A stretch of 64,000 bases of DNA. Source: Symsagittifera roscoffensis (taxonomy: Eukaryota; Xenacoelomorpha; Acoela; Convolutidae). The stretch spans positions 12,994,844 through 13,058,843 of the forward strand of contig NC_087067.1 in NCBI RefSeq assembly GCF_963678635.1, read 5' to 3'. The first letter of the stretch is position 1, and each line of letters starts with the position of its first letter. Shown here piece after piece: positions 53,919 through 64,000 of the stretch. The position numbers were made by a program, and so were the translations under genes. A model generated the notes under the pieces. It made no database searches, was not told the DNA's origin, and worked only from the letters and a program-made list of their open reading frames with translations.

Positions 53919-54000
53919 GACAGGGTGGCCGAGTGGTTAAGGCGTTGGACTGCTAATCCAATACGGTCTCCGTGCGTGGGTTCGAATCCCATCCCTGTCG
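53919..54000 (+). tRNA. tRNA-Ser(GCT), fully paired acceptor
   Basis: The acceptor 3' side is CCCTGTC, giving seven Watson-Crick pairs with GACAGGG, whereas the array consensus has a G-T pair. All other arms are consensus. Confidence 0.94.
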
Positions 54001-55037
54001 GTTAGTTTTTAAAAATTGATGGACTGAATTCGTTAAGCAAAAAAACTGATATTTACTTAATTTTGTTACTAATTCACAGAGAAATTTGTCAGGTCAAAAA
54101 ACTTTAGAGAAACAATCGGCTCACAAACTTTTGAAATTCGTCTGAACAGTTAATCAAGCAACCAAACCTTGAAAAATTTTTAAGTTTATTTTTGCAGAAA
54201 ATCGGATGGCCAATGTATACATTTTTCTATTGAAACCATTCCAGCAATGGAAATTTGAAAAATTCAGGTTTTTTTTGGCCAAGTTTTTCGACAAAAAACC
54301 ATAATATTTCAATGGAATCAATTCAAGTTTAAATTTTCCCTAGATTTTTGTTTTGCTTCGTTTTCTAGTTTGAAAGCTCTAACAGGTTGCTTAGAAAAAC
54401 TTGAAATTTCAGCGAAACAATTTGGTCTATAAAACGGTTTGAACTAGACCAGTTGTATGATAGAGTGCTTCATAGAGGCTTAAATATAGAGTTCAAGCCT
54501 CTTTTTGATCAAACAATGGCTCGATTTAGTACGTTTCAAGGTTTTGAGCAAAAAACTTTGAAAAATTTCAAGTTATTTCATGAAGAAAATTGGATGGCCA
54601 ATGTTATACGTTTTTCTATTGAAAACATTCAAGCAAGGGAATTTTGAAAAATTTCAGATTACTTTGTTGGCCAAGTTTCTTCACAAAAAAACAATCGTTT
54701 TTCAATGGAAGCATTTCATTTTTAAATTTTCCTTAGATTTTTATTCCGCTTCGTTTCCTAATTTGAAAGCTTTAACAGGTTGCGTAGAAAAAATTGAAAA
54801 TTTAGCGAACTGATTTGGTCTATAAAACGAATTGAACTAGCCCAGTTCTAGGACTAGAGTGCTGACTTATTCATTAAAATTTTTGAATATAGAATCAAGT
54901 CTCTTTTTGATCGAACATTGGCTTGATTTAATACAATTCAATGTTTTGAGCAAAAAACTCTTCTATTAGAAGCAAAGCTACATTGCTTCAAAATTTTATT
55001 GTTTCGATTCGTTTAAATAATGATTTATTAGTGCTCA
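54001..55037. repeat. fused spacer, tRNA deleted
   Basis: A class A spacer runs to TTTTGAGCAAAAAACTTTG at about 54555 and passes directly into a class B spacer (AATTTCAAGTTATTTCATG). The distance between flanking tRNAs is 1119 bp, so one tRNA and its flanks were deleted, probably by recombination at short A-rich matches. Confidence 0.85.
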
Positions 55038-55119
55038 GACAGGGTGGCCGAGTGGTTAAGGCGTTGGACTGCTAATCCAATACGGTGTCCGTGCGTGGGT
55101 TCGAATCCCATCTCTGTCG
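55038..55119 (+). tRNA. tRNA-Ser(GCT)
   Basis: Consensus except the variable-arm loop (GGTGTCC). T5 terminator. Confidence 0.92.
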
Positions 55120-55773
55120 GTTAGTTTTTAAAAATTGATGAACTGAATTCGTTAAGCAAAAAAACTGACATTTACCTAATTTTGTGACTAATTCACAGAG
55201 AAATTTGTCAGGTCAAAAAATTTTAGAGAAACAATCGGCTCACAAACTTATGGAATTCGTCTGAACAGTTAGGCAAGCAACCAAACGTTGAAATATTTTT
55301 AGTTTATTTTTGCAGAAAATCGGATGACCAATGTATACAATTTTTTTGGGAAACCATTCCAGCAATGGAAATTTAAAAAACTTCAGGTTTTTTTTGGCCA
55401 AGTTTTTCCACAAAAAGCTATAGTTTTTCAGTGGTATCAATTCAAGTTTAAATTTTCCCTAGATTTTCGTTTTGCTTCGTTTTCTAGTTTGAAAGCTTTA
55501 GCAGGTTGCTTAGAAAAACTTGAAATTTCAGCGAAACAATTTGGTCTATAAAACGGTTTGAACTTGTCCAGTTGTATAACTAAAGTGCTTACTTATTCAT
55601 TAAATTTTTTAAATTTTAAATATAGACTTCAAGCCTCTTTTTGATCAAAAAATGGCTTGATTTAGTACATTTCAATGTTTTGAGCAAAAAAAACTCTTCT
55701 ATTTGAAGCAAAGCAACATTGCTTCACAATTTTATTGGTTCGATTTTTCTTACCACTTATTTAATTGTGCTCA

Positions 55774-55855
55774 GACAGGGTGACCGAGTGGTTAAGGCGT
55801 TGAACTGGTAATGTAATATGGTCTCCATGCGTGGGTTTGAATCCCATCTATGTCT
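55774..55855 (+). tRNA. tRNA-Ser-like with anticodon GGT, degenerate
   Basis: Loop CTGGTAA, anticodon stem TTGAA/TGTAA, acceptor 3' CTATGTC (one mismatch) and discriminator T instead of G. Serine tRNAs need G73 for charging, so this copy is unlikely to be functional. Confidence 0.5.
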
Positions 55856-56519
55856 ATTAGTTTTTGAAAACACATGAACTGAAATCGGTAAGCACAAAAC
55901 TGATGTTTACTCAAGTTAGTTAACAACTAAGCAAAAAAATTTACAAAAAATTTCGGTGAACGACATGACATGCAAACATTTGAAATTTTTCTAAACAGAC
56001 TAGTCAAGCAGACAAACTTTGAAACATTTCAAGTTGTTTCATGAAGAAAATCGGATGGCCAATGTTATACGTTTTTCAATTAAAACCATTCAAGCAAGGG
56101 AATTTTAAAAAAGTTCAGATTACTCTGTTGGCCAAGTTTCTCCACAAAAAACAATCGTTTTTCAATGGAAGCACTTCATTTTTAAATTTTCCATAGATTT
56201 TTATTCCGCTTCGTTTCCTAGTTTGAAAGCTTTAACAGGTTGCTTAGAAAAAAATGAAAATTTAACGAAACTATTTGGTCTATAAAACGGTTTGAACTAG
56301 TCCAGTTTTATGACTAGAGTGTTTACTTATTCTTTAAATTTTTTAAAAATAGACTTCAAGCCTTTTTTTGATCGAACAATGGCTTGACTTAATACGTTTC
56401 ATTGTTTTGAGCAAAAAAATACTATTCTATTTGAAGCAAAGCAACATTGCTTCAAAACTTTATTGGTTCAATTCGTTTAAACAGTGATAGCCATTGGTTC
56501 GATTCGTTTAAACAACAAG

Positions 56520-56601
56520 GACAGGGTGGCCGAGTGGTTAAGGCGTTGGACTGCTAATCCAATACGGTCTCCGTGCGTGGGTTCGAATCCCATCTCTGTC
56601 G
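56520..56601 (+). tRNA. tRNA-Ser(GCT)
   Basis: Exact consensus with a T5 terminator. Confidence 0.94.
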
Positions 56602-57251
56602 ATTAGTTTTTAAAAATTGATGAACTGAATTCGTTAAGCAAAAAAACTGATATTTCCCTAATTTTGTTACTAATTCACAGAGAAATTTGTCAGGTCAAAA
56701 AATTTTAGAGAAACAATCGGCTCACAAACTTTTGAAATTAGTCTGAACAGTTAGTCAAGCAACCAAACCTTGAAAAATTTTAAGTTTATTTTTGCAGAAA
56801 TTCGGATGGCCAATGATACATTTTTCTATTGAAACCATTCCAGCAATGGTAATTTGAAAAATTCAGGTTTTTTTGGCCAAGTTTTTTCACAAAAAGCCAT
56901 AATTTTTCAATGGAATCAATTCAAGTTTAAATTTTCCCTGGATTTTTGTTTTGCTTCGTTTTCTAGTTTGAAAGCTCTAACATGTTGCTTAGAAAAACTT
57001 GAAATTTCAGCGAAACAATTTGGTCAATTAAACGGTTTGAACTAGTCCAGTTGTCTGATAGAGTGCTTCATAGAGGCTTAAATATAGACTTCAAGCCTCT
57101 TTTTGATCAAACAATGGCTCGATTTAGTACATTTCAAGGTTTTGAGCAAAAAACTTTTCTATTTGAAGCAAAGCAACATTGCTTCACAATTTCATTGGTT
57201 CGATTCGTTTAAATAGTGATGGCCATTGGTTTGATTCGTTTAAACAATAAT

Positions 57252-57333
57252 GACAGGGTGGCCGAGTGGTTAAGGCGTTGGACTGCTAATCCAATACGGT
57301 ATCCGTGTGTGGGTTTGAATCCCATCTATGTCT
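57252..57333 (+). tRNA. tRNA-Ser(GCT), chimeric
   Basis: The 5' half through the anticodon arm is exact consensus. The 3' half (TATCCGTGTG, GGTTTGAATCC, CTATGTC, discriminator T) is that of the degenerate class. The junction lies in the variable arm, pointing to unequal exchange or conversion inside the gene. Confidence 0.65.
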
Positions 57334-57999
57334 ATTAGTTTTTGAAAACACATGAACTGAAATCGGTAAGCACAAAACTGATGTTTACTCAAGTTAGTTA
57401 ACAACTAAGCAAAAAAATTTACAAAAAATTTCGGTGAACGACATGACATGCAAACATTTGAAATTTTTCTAAACAGACTAGTCAAGCAGACAAACTTTGA
57501 AAAACTTCAAGTTATTTCATGAAGAAAATCGGATGGCCAATGTTATACGTTTTTTCTATTGAAACCATTCAAGCAATGGAATTTTAAAAAAGTTCAGAAT
57601 ATTTTGTTGACCAAGTTTCTCCACAAAAAACAATCGTTTTTCAATGGAAGCACTTCATCTTTACGTTTTCCTTAGATTTTTAATCCGCTTCGTTTCCTAG
57701 TTTGAAAGCTTTAACAGGTTGCTTAGAAAAAAATGAAAATTTAACGAAACTGTTTGGTCTATAGAACGGTTTGAACTAGTCCAGTTTTATGACTAGAGTG
57801 TTTACTTATTCATTAAATTTTTTAAAAATAGACTTCAAGCCTCTTTTTGATCGAACAATGGCTTGATTTAATACGTTTCATTGTTTTGAGCAAAAAAAAA
57901 ACTATTCTATTTGAAGCAAAGCAACATTGCTTCAAAACTTTATTGGTTCAATTCGTTTAAACAGTGATGGCCATTGGTTCGATTCGTTTAAACAACAAG

Positions 58000-58081
58000 G
58001 ACAGGGTGGCCGAGTGGTTAAGGCGTTGGACTGCTAATCCAATACGGTCTCCGTGCGTGGGTTCGAATCCCATCTCTGTCG
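58000..58081 (+). tRNA. tRNA-Ser(GCT)
   Basis: Exact consensus with a T5 terminator. Confidence 0.94.
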
Positions 58082-58261
58082 ATTAGTTTTTAAAAATTGA
58101 TGAACTGAATTCGTTAAGCAAAAAAACTGATATTTCCCTAATTTTGTTACTAATTCACAGAGAAATTTGTCAGGTCAAAAAATTTTAGAGAAACAATCGG
58201 CTCACAAACTTTTGAAATTCGTCTGAACAGTTAGTCAAGCAACCAAACCTTGAAAAATTTT

Positions 58262-59530
58262 AAGTTTATTTTTGCAGAAATTCGGATGGCCAATGTATAC
58301 ATTTTTCTATTGAAACCATTCCAGCAAAAGAAATTTGAAAAATTCAGGTTTTTTTTGGCCAAGTTTTTCCACAAAAAGCCATAATTTTTCAATGGAATCA
58401 ATTCAAGTTAAAATTTTCCCTGGATTTTTGTTTTGCTTCGTTTTCTAGTTTGAAAGCTCTAACAGGTTGCTTAGAAAAACTTGAAATTTCAGCGAAACAA
58501 TTTGGTCTATTAAACGGTTTGAACTAGTCCAGTTGTCTGATAGAGTGCTTCATAGAGGCTTAAATATAGACTTCAAGCCTCTTTTTGATCAAACAATGGC
58601 TCGATTTAGTACGTTTCAAGGTTTTGAGCAAAAAACTTTTCTATTTGAAGCAAAGCAACATTGCTTCACAATTTCATTGGTTTGATTCGTTTAAACAGTG
58701 ATGGCCATTGGTTTGATTCGTTTAAACAATAATGACAGGGTGGCCGAGTGGTTAAGGCGTTGGACTGCTAATCCAATACGGTATCCGTGCGTGGGTTCGA
58801 ATCCCATCTCTGTCGATTAGTTTTTAAAAATTGATGAACTGAATTCGTTAAGCAAAAAAACTGATATTTCCCTAATTTTGTTACTAATTCACAGAGAAAT
58901 TTGTCAGGTCAAAAAATTTTAGAGAAACAATCGGCTCACAAACTTTTGAAATTCGTCTGAACAGTTAGTCAAGCAACCAAACCTTGAAAAATTTTAAGTT
59001 TATTTTTGCAGAAATTCGGATGGCCAATGTATACATTTTTCTATTGAAACCATTCCAGCAAAAGAAATTTGAAAAATTCAGGTTTTTTTTGGCCAAGTTT
59101 TTCCACAAAAAGCCATAATTTTTCAATGGAATCAATTCAAGTTAAAATTTTCCCTGGATTTTTGTTTTGCTTCGTTTTCTAGTTTGAAAGCTCTAACAGG
59201 TTGCTTAGAAAAACTTGAAATTTCAGCGAAACAATTTGGTCTATTAAACGGTTTGAACTAGTCCAGTTGTCTGATAGAGTGCTTCATAGAGGCTTAAATA
59301 TAGACTTCAAGCCTCTTTTTGATCAAACAATGGCTCGATTTAGTACGTTTCAAGGTTTTGAGCAAAAAACTTTTCTATTTGAAGCAAAGCAACATTGCTT
59401 CACAATTTCATTGGTTTGATTCGTTTAAACAGTGATGGCCATTGGTTTGATTCGTTTAAACAATAATGACAGGGTGGCCGAGTGGTTAAGGCGTTGGACT
59501 GCTAATCCAATACGGTATCCGTGTGTGGGT
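58262..59530 (+). repeat. recent 734-bp unit duplication
   Basis: Spacer 58262-58796 is repeated almost unchanged 734 bp later, including the private variant CCAGCAAAAGAAATTTG. Only the 3' halves of the tRNAs and their flanks differ. Confidence 0.9.
58734..58815 (+). tRNA. tRNA-Ser(GCT)
   Basis: Consensus with GGTATCC in the variable arm. The preceding spacer is nearly identical to that before 59468 (offset 734). Confidence 0.92.
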
Positions 59531-59549
59531 TTGAATCCCATATCTGTCG
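59468..59549 (+). tRNA. tRNA-Ser(GCT), variant, no T-run
   Basis: The 3' half has GTGTGTGGGTTTGAATCCCAT and acceptor ATCTGTC. The downstream flank GGTTAGTTAACAATTAACC has no TTTT within 25 bp, so Pol III termination may be poor. Confidence 0.75.
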
Positions 59550-60097
59550 GTTAGTTAACAATTAACCAAAAACATTTACACAATTCTAAACAGACTAGTC
59601 AAGCTGACAAACTTTGAAAATTTTCAAGTTATTTCATGAAGAAAATCGGATGGCCAATGTTATACGTTTTTTATATTGAAACCATTCAAGCAATGGAATT
59701 TTTAAAAAGTTCAGATTACTTTGTTGACCAAGTTTCTCCACAAAAAACAATCGTTTTCCAATGGAAGCATTTCATTTTTAAATTTTTCGTAGATTTTTAT
59801 TCCGCTTCGTTTCCTAATTTGAAAGCTTTAGCAGGTTGCTTAGAAAAACTTGAAATTTCAGCGAAACAATTTGGTCTATAAAACGGTTTGAACTAGTCCA
59901 GTTGTATAACTAAAGTGCTTACTTATTCATTAAATTTTTTAAATAAAGACTTCAAGCCTCTTTTTGATCAAAAAATGGCTTGATTTAGTACGTTTCAATG
60001 TTTTGAGCAAAAAAAAACCCTTCTATTTGAAGCAAAGCAACATTGCTTCACAATTTTATTGGTTCGATTTTTCTTACCACTTATTTAATTGTGCTCA

Positions 60098-60179
60098 GAC
60101 AGGGTGACCGAGTGGTTAAGGCGTTGAACTGGTAATGTATTATGGTCTCCATGCGTGGGTTTGAATCCCATCTATGTCT
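60098..60179 (+). tRNA. tRNA-Ser-like with anticodon GGT, degenerate
   Basis: As 55774-55855: loop CTGGTAA, stem TTGAA/TGTAT, acceptor 3' CTATGTC, discriminator T. Confidence 0.48.
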
Positions 60180-60846
60180 ATTAGTTTTTGAAAACACATG
60201 AACTGAAATCGGTAAGCACAAAACTGATGTTTACTCAAGTTAGTTAACAACTAAGCAAAAAAATTTACAAAAAATTTCGGTGAACGACATGACATGCAAA
60301 CATTTGAAATTTTTCTAAACAGACTAGTCAAGCAGACAAACTTTTAAAAACTTCAAGTTATTTCATGAAGAAAATCGGATGGCCAATGTTATACGTTTTT
60401 TCTATTGAAACCATTCAAGCAATGGAATTTTAAAAAAAGTTCAGATTATTTTGTTGACCAAGTTTCTCCTCAAAAAACAATCGTTTTTCAATGGAAACAC
60501 TTCATTTTTAAGTTTTCCTTAGATTTTTAATCCGCTTCGTTTCCTAGTTTGAAAAATTTAACAGGTTGCTTAGAAAAAATTGAAAATTTAACGAAACTAT
60601 TTGGTCTAAAAAACGGTTTGAACTAGTCCAGTTTTATGACTAGAGTATTTACTTATTCATTAAATTTTTTTAAAAATAGACTTCAAGCCTCTTTTTGATC
60701 GAACAATGGCTTGATTTAATACGTTTCATTATTTTGAGCAAAAAAAAACTATTCTATTTGAAGCAAAGCAACATTGCTTCAAAACTTTATTGGTTCAATT
60801 CGTTTAAACAGTGATGGCCATTGGTTCGATTCGTTTAAACAACAAT

Positions 60847-60928
60847 GACAGGGTGGCCGAGTGGTTAAGGTGTTGGACTGCTAATCCAATACGGTCTCCG
60901 TGCGTGGGTTCGAGTACCATCTCTGTCG
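60847..60928 (+). tRNA. tRNA-Ser(GCT), variant
   Basis: D-arm AAGGTG and T-arm GTGGGTTCGAGTACCAT each carry one disrupting change; the last bases of the B box are altered. Other arms consensus. Confidence 0.75.
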
Positions 60929-61580
60929 ATTAGTTTTTAAAAATTGATGAACTGATTTCGTTAAGCAAAAAAACTGATATTTACCTAAATTTAATACTAA
61001 TTCACAGAGAAATTTGTCAGTTCAAAAAGTTTTAGAGAAACACTCGGCTCACAAACTTTTGAAATTCGTCTGAACAGTTAGTCAAGCAACCAAACCTTGA
61101 AAAATTTTAAGCTTATTTTTGCAGAAATTCGGATGGCCAATGTATACATTTTTCTATTGAAACCATTCCAGCAATGGAAATTTGAAAAATTCAGGTTTTT
61201 TTTGGCCAAGTTTTTCCACAAAAAGCCATAATTTTTCAATGGAATCAATTCAAGTTTAAATTTTCCCTGGATTTTTGTTTTGCTTCGTTTTCTAGTTTGA
61301 AAGCTCTAACAGGTTGCTTAGAAAAACTTGAAATTTCAGCGAAACAATTTGGTATATTAAACGGTTTGAACTAGTCCAGTTGTCTGATAGAGTGCTTCAT
61401 AGAGGCTTAAATATAGACTTCAAACCTCTTTTTGATCAAACAATGGCTCGATTTAGTACGTTTCAAGGTTTTGAGCAAAAAACTTTTCTATTTGAAGCAA
61501 AGCAACATTGCTTCACAATTTCATTGGTTCGATTCGTTTAAACAGTGATGGCCATTGGTTTGATTCGTTTAAACAATAAT

Positions 61581-61662
61581 GACAGGGTGGCCGAGTGGTT
61601 AAGGCGTTGGACTGCTAATCCAATACGGTATCCGTGTGTGGGTTTGAATCCCATATCTGTCG
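61581..61662 (+). tRNA. tRNA-Ser(GCT), variant, no T-run
   Basis: Same variant as 59468-59549, followed by the palindrome GGTTAGTTAACAACTAACC. Confidence 0.75.
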
Positions 61663-62227
61663 GTTAGTTAACAACTAACCAAAAAAATTTACACAATTCT
61701 AAACAGACTAGTCAAGCTGACAAACTTTGAAAATTTTCAAGTTATTTCATGAAGAAAATCGGATGGCCAATGTTATACGTTTTTTCTATTGAAACCATTC
61801 AAGCAATGGAATTTTAAAAAAGTTCAGATTACTTTGTTGACCAAATTTCTCCACAAAAAACAATCGTTTTTCAATGGAAGCACTTCATTTTTAAGTTTTC
61901 CTTAGATTTTTTTTCCGCTTCGTTTCCTAGTTTGAAAGCTTTAACAGGTTGCTAAGAAAAAATTGAAAGTTTAGAGAAACTAATTGGTCTATAAAACGGT
62001 TTGAACTAGTCCAGTTTTATGATTGGAGTGTTTATTATTCAATAAATTTTTTAAATAAAGACTTCAAGGCTCTTTTTGATCGAACAATGGCTTGATTTAA
62101 TACGTTTCTATGTTTTGAGCAAAAAAAAACTATTCTATTTGAAGCAAAGCAACATTGCTTCAAAATTTTATTGGTTCAATTCGTTTAAACAGTGATGGCC
62201 ATTGGTTTGATTCGTTTAAACAATAAT

Positions 62228-62309
62228 GACAGGATGGCCGAGTGGTTAAGGCGTTGGACTGCTAATCCAATACGGTCTCCATGCGTGGGTTCGAATCCCA
62301 TCCCTGTCG
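62228..62309 (+). tRNA. tRNA-Ser(GCT), acceptor mismatch
   Basis: GACAGGA/CCCTGTC leaves one A-C mismatch at the base of the acceptor. The B box and anticodon arm are intact. Confidence 0.8.
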
Positions 62310-62942
62310 GATAGTTTTTAAAAATATATGAACTGAATTCGTGAAGCAAAAAAAACTGATATTTCCCTATTTGTTACTAATTCACAGAGAAATTTGTCAG
62401 GTCAAAAAATTTTAGAGAAAAAATCGGCTCACAAACTTTTGAAATTCGTCTGAACAGTTAGTCAAGCAACCAAACCTTGAAAAATTTTAAGTTTATTTTT
62501 GCAGAAATTCGGATGGCCAATGTATACATTTTTCTATTGAAACCATTCCAGCAATGGAAATTTGAAAAATTCAGGTTTTTTTTGGCCAAGTTTTTCCACA
62601 AAAAGCCATAATTTTTCAATGAAACCAATTCAAGTTTAATATTTCCCTAGATTTTTGTTTTGCTTCGTTTTCTAGTTTGAAAGCTCTAGCAGGTTGCTTA
62701 GAAAAACTTGAAATTTCAGCGAAACAGTTTGGTCTATTAAACGGTTTGAACTAGTCCAGTTGTCTGATAGAGTGCTTCATAGAGGCTTAAATATAGACTC
62801 CAAGCCTCTTTTTGATCAAACAATGGCTCGATTTAGTACGTTTCAAGGTTTTGAGCAAAAAACTTTTCTATTTGAAGCAAAGCAACATTGCTTCACAATT
62901 TCATTGGTTCGATTCGTCTGACCAATTAATTAATTGTGCTCA

Positions 62943-63024
62943 GACAGGGTGACCGAGTGGTTAAGGCGTTGGACTGCTAATTTAATATGGTCTCCATGCG
63001 TGGGTTTGAATCCCTTCTTTGTCG
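62943..63024 (+). tRNA. tRNA-Ser(GCT)-like, degenerate
   Basis: Near-identical to 36689-36770: TGACCGAGTGG, anticodon stem TTGGA/TTTAA, T-stem CCCTT. Its presence at both ends of the visible array shows this relic class has itself been copied. Confidence 0.55.
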
Positions 63025-63671
63025 ATTAGTTTTTGAAAACACATGAACTGAAATCGGTATGCACAAAACTGATGTTTACTCAAGTTACTTAACAACTAAG
63101 CAAAAAAATTTACAAAAAATTTCGGTGAACGACATGACATGCAAACATTTGAAATTTTTCTAAACAGACTAGTCAAGCAGACAAACTTTGAAAAATGTCA
63201 AGTTATTCCATGAAGAAAATCGGATGGCCATTGTTATACGTTTTTCTAATGAAACCATTCAAGCAATGGAATTTTGAAAAACTTCAGATTACTTTGTTGG
63301 CCAAGTTTCTCTACAAAAAACAATCGTTTTTCTATGGAAGCACTTCATTTTTTTTAATTTTTCCTTAGATTTTTATTCCGCTTCGTTTCCTAGTTTGAAA
63401 GCTTTAACAGGATGCTTAGAAAAAATTGAAAATTTAACGAAACGATTTGGTCTATAAAACGGTTTGAACTAGTCCAGTTTTATGACTAGAGTGCTTACTT
63501 ATTCATTAAATTTTTTAAATAAAGAATTCAAGCCTCTTTTTGATCAAACATTGGCTTGATTTAATCCGTTTCAATGTTTTGAGCAAAAAAACTCTTCTAT
63601 TAGAAGCAAAGCTACATTGCTTCAAAATTTTATTGTTTCGATTCGTTTAAAAAATGATTTATTAGTGCTCA

Positions 63672-63753
63672 GACAGGGTGTCCGAGTGGTTAAGACGTTG
63701 GACTGCTAATCCAATACGGTCTCCGTGCGTGGGTTTGAATCCCATATCTGTCG
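63672..63753 (+). tRNA. tRNA-Ser(GCT), variant D-arm, no T-run
   Basis: D-arm GTCCGAGTGGTTAAGAC is altered on both sides, with B box GGTTTGAATCC and acceptor ATCTGTC. Followed by GTTAACAACTAACC without TTTT. Last tRNA in the window; the spacer continues to 64000. Confidence 0.68.
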
Positions 63754-64000
63754 GTTAGTTAACAACTAACCAAAAAAATTTACACAATTCTAAACAGACT
63801 AGTCAAGCCGACAAACTTTGAAAATTTTCAAGTTATTCCATGAAGAAAATCGGATGGCCAATGTTATACGTTTTTCTATTGAAACCATTCAAGCAATGGA
63901 ATTTTGAAAAACTTCAGATTACTTTGTTGGCCAAGTTTCTCCACAAAAAACAATCGTTTTTCAATGGAAGCTTTTCATTTTTAAATTTTCCCTAGATTTT

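Larger units (their letters stand above)
51049..54000 (+). repeat. 1476-bp higher-order repeat, two copies
   Basis: Two consecutive two-unit blocks (GGT-type tRNA unit plus GCT-type tRNA unit), about 51049-52524 and 52525-54000, agree almost base for base at an offset of 1476: tRNAs at 51696/53172 and 52443/53919, spacer ATGs at 51253/52729. Confidence 0.92.
36181..64000 (+). repeat. tandem tRNA-Ser array (unit ~730-750 bp)
   Basis: Units consist of an AT-rich spacer of about 650 bp and an 82-nt tRNA-Ser, all in the same orientation. Typical tRNA starts are 747-750 bp apart for the main unit and about 729-736 for variant units. Two spacer classes are distinguishable just after the tRNA: A (GATTAGTTTTTAAAAATTGATG) and B (GTTAACAACTAACC and ACATGACATGCAAAC). 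Class A spacers carry a conserved CTATAAAACGG motif about 240 bp before the next tRNA and a GAAGCAA/TTGCTTC hairpin about 100 bp before it. The array is interrupted by the 39641-41530 segment and continues past the window. Confidence 0.97.

Noticed and set aside
36689-64000. CRISPR-like or other spacer-repeat system
   Set aside because: The repeated 82-nt element folds as a tRNA, the spacers are themselves homologous, and the genome is eukaryotic.

Overview
The window is eukaryotic and almost certainly from an invertebrate animal. It is AT-rich, carries spliced exons, a mu-class glutathione S-transferase, two Ty3/gypsy LTR retrotransposons, many small inverted-repeat elements and a very long tandem array of serine tRNA genes. 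One inferred intron is only 36 nt long and another has a possible GC donor. Both would fit a lineage with unusual introns (larvacean tunicates are one guess), but species cannot be fixed from the sequence.

Layout. 1-2311: AT-rich flank with one host exon on the minus strand and several inverted-repeat (MITE-like) elements. 2317-10141: a degenerate minus-strand Ty3/gypsy element with LTRs, a 5-bp target duplication (GAACA) and many frameshifts, inserted inside a larger terminal-inverted-repeat element. 10147-15400: remaining half of that element, more inverted-repeat elements, and a spliced minus-strand gene (11986-14717) for a small secreted protein that I reconstruct from exon signals. 15402-21947: a small G-rich non-autonomous element split by a young, near-intact plus-strand Ty3/gypsy element (15621-21786; LTRs differ at 2 of 210 positions; CTCT target duplication). 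22609-23268: single-exon mu-class GST on the plus strand, followed by a 200-N assembly gap. 25615-30381: three tandem copies of a 1.59-kb unit. 30927-31046: last exon of an unidentified minus-strand gene. 34466-36180 and 39641-41530: two copies of a segment with the 3' end of a spliced gene.

36689 to the window end: 34 tRNA-Ser genes or relics in about 27 kb, mostly one per 730-750 bp unit, all on the plus strand. About thirteen look fully functional with anticodon GCT; five have a serine-type body with anticodon GGT (Thr), and the rest carry stem or loop damage. The array shows homogenised blocks, a 1476-bp higher-order repeat, recent unit duplications, tRNA loss and chimeric copies, all as expected from unequal exchange. 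It runs off the right edge.

The two retrotransposons share a primer-binding site starting TGGCGCAG, which suggests a serine tRNA primer of the UCN type, and in both the gag start codon spans the LTR/PBS junction. Beyond the tRNAs, the young gag-pol, the GST and the few host exons, most of the window is repeat-derived or featureless AT-rich DNA.
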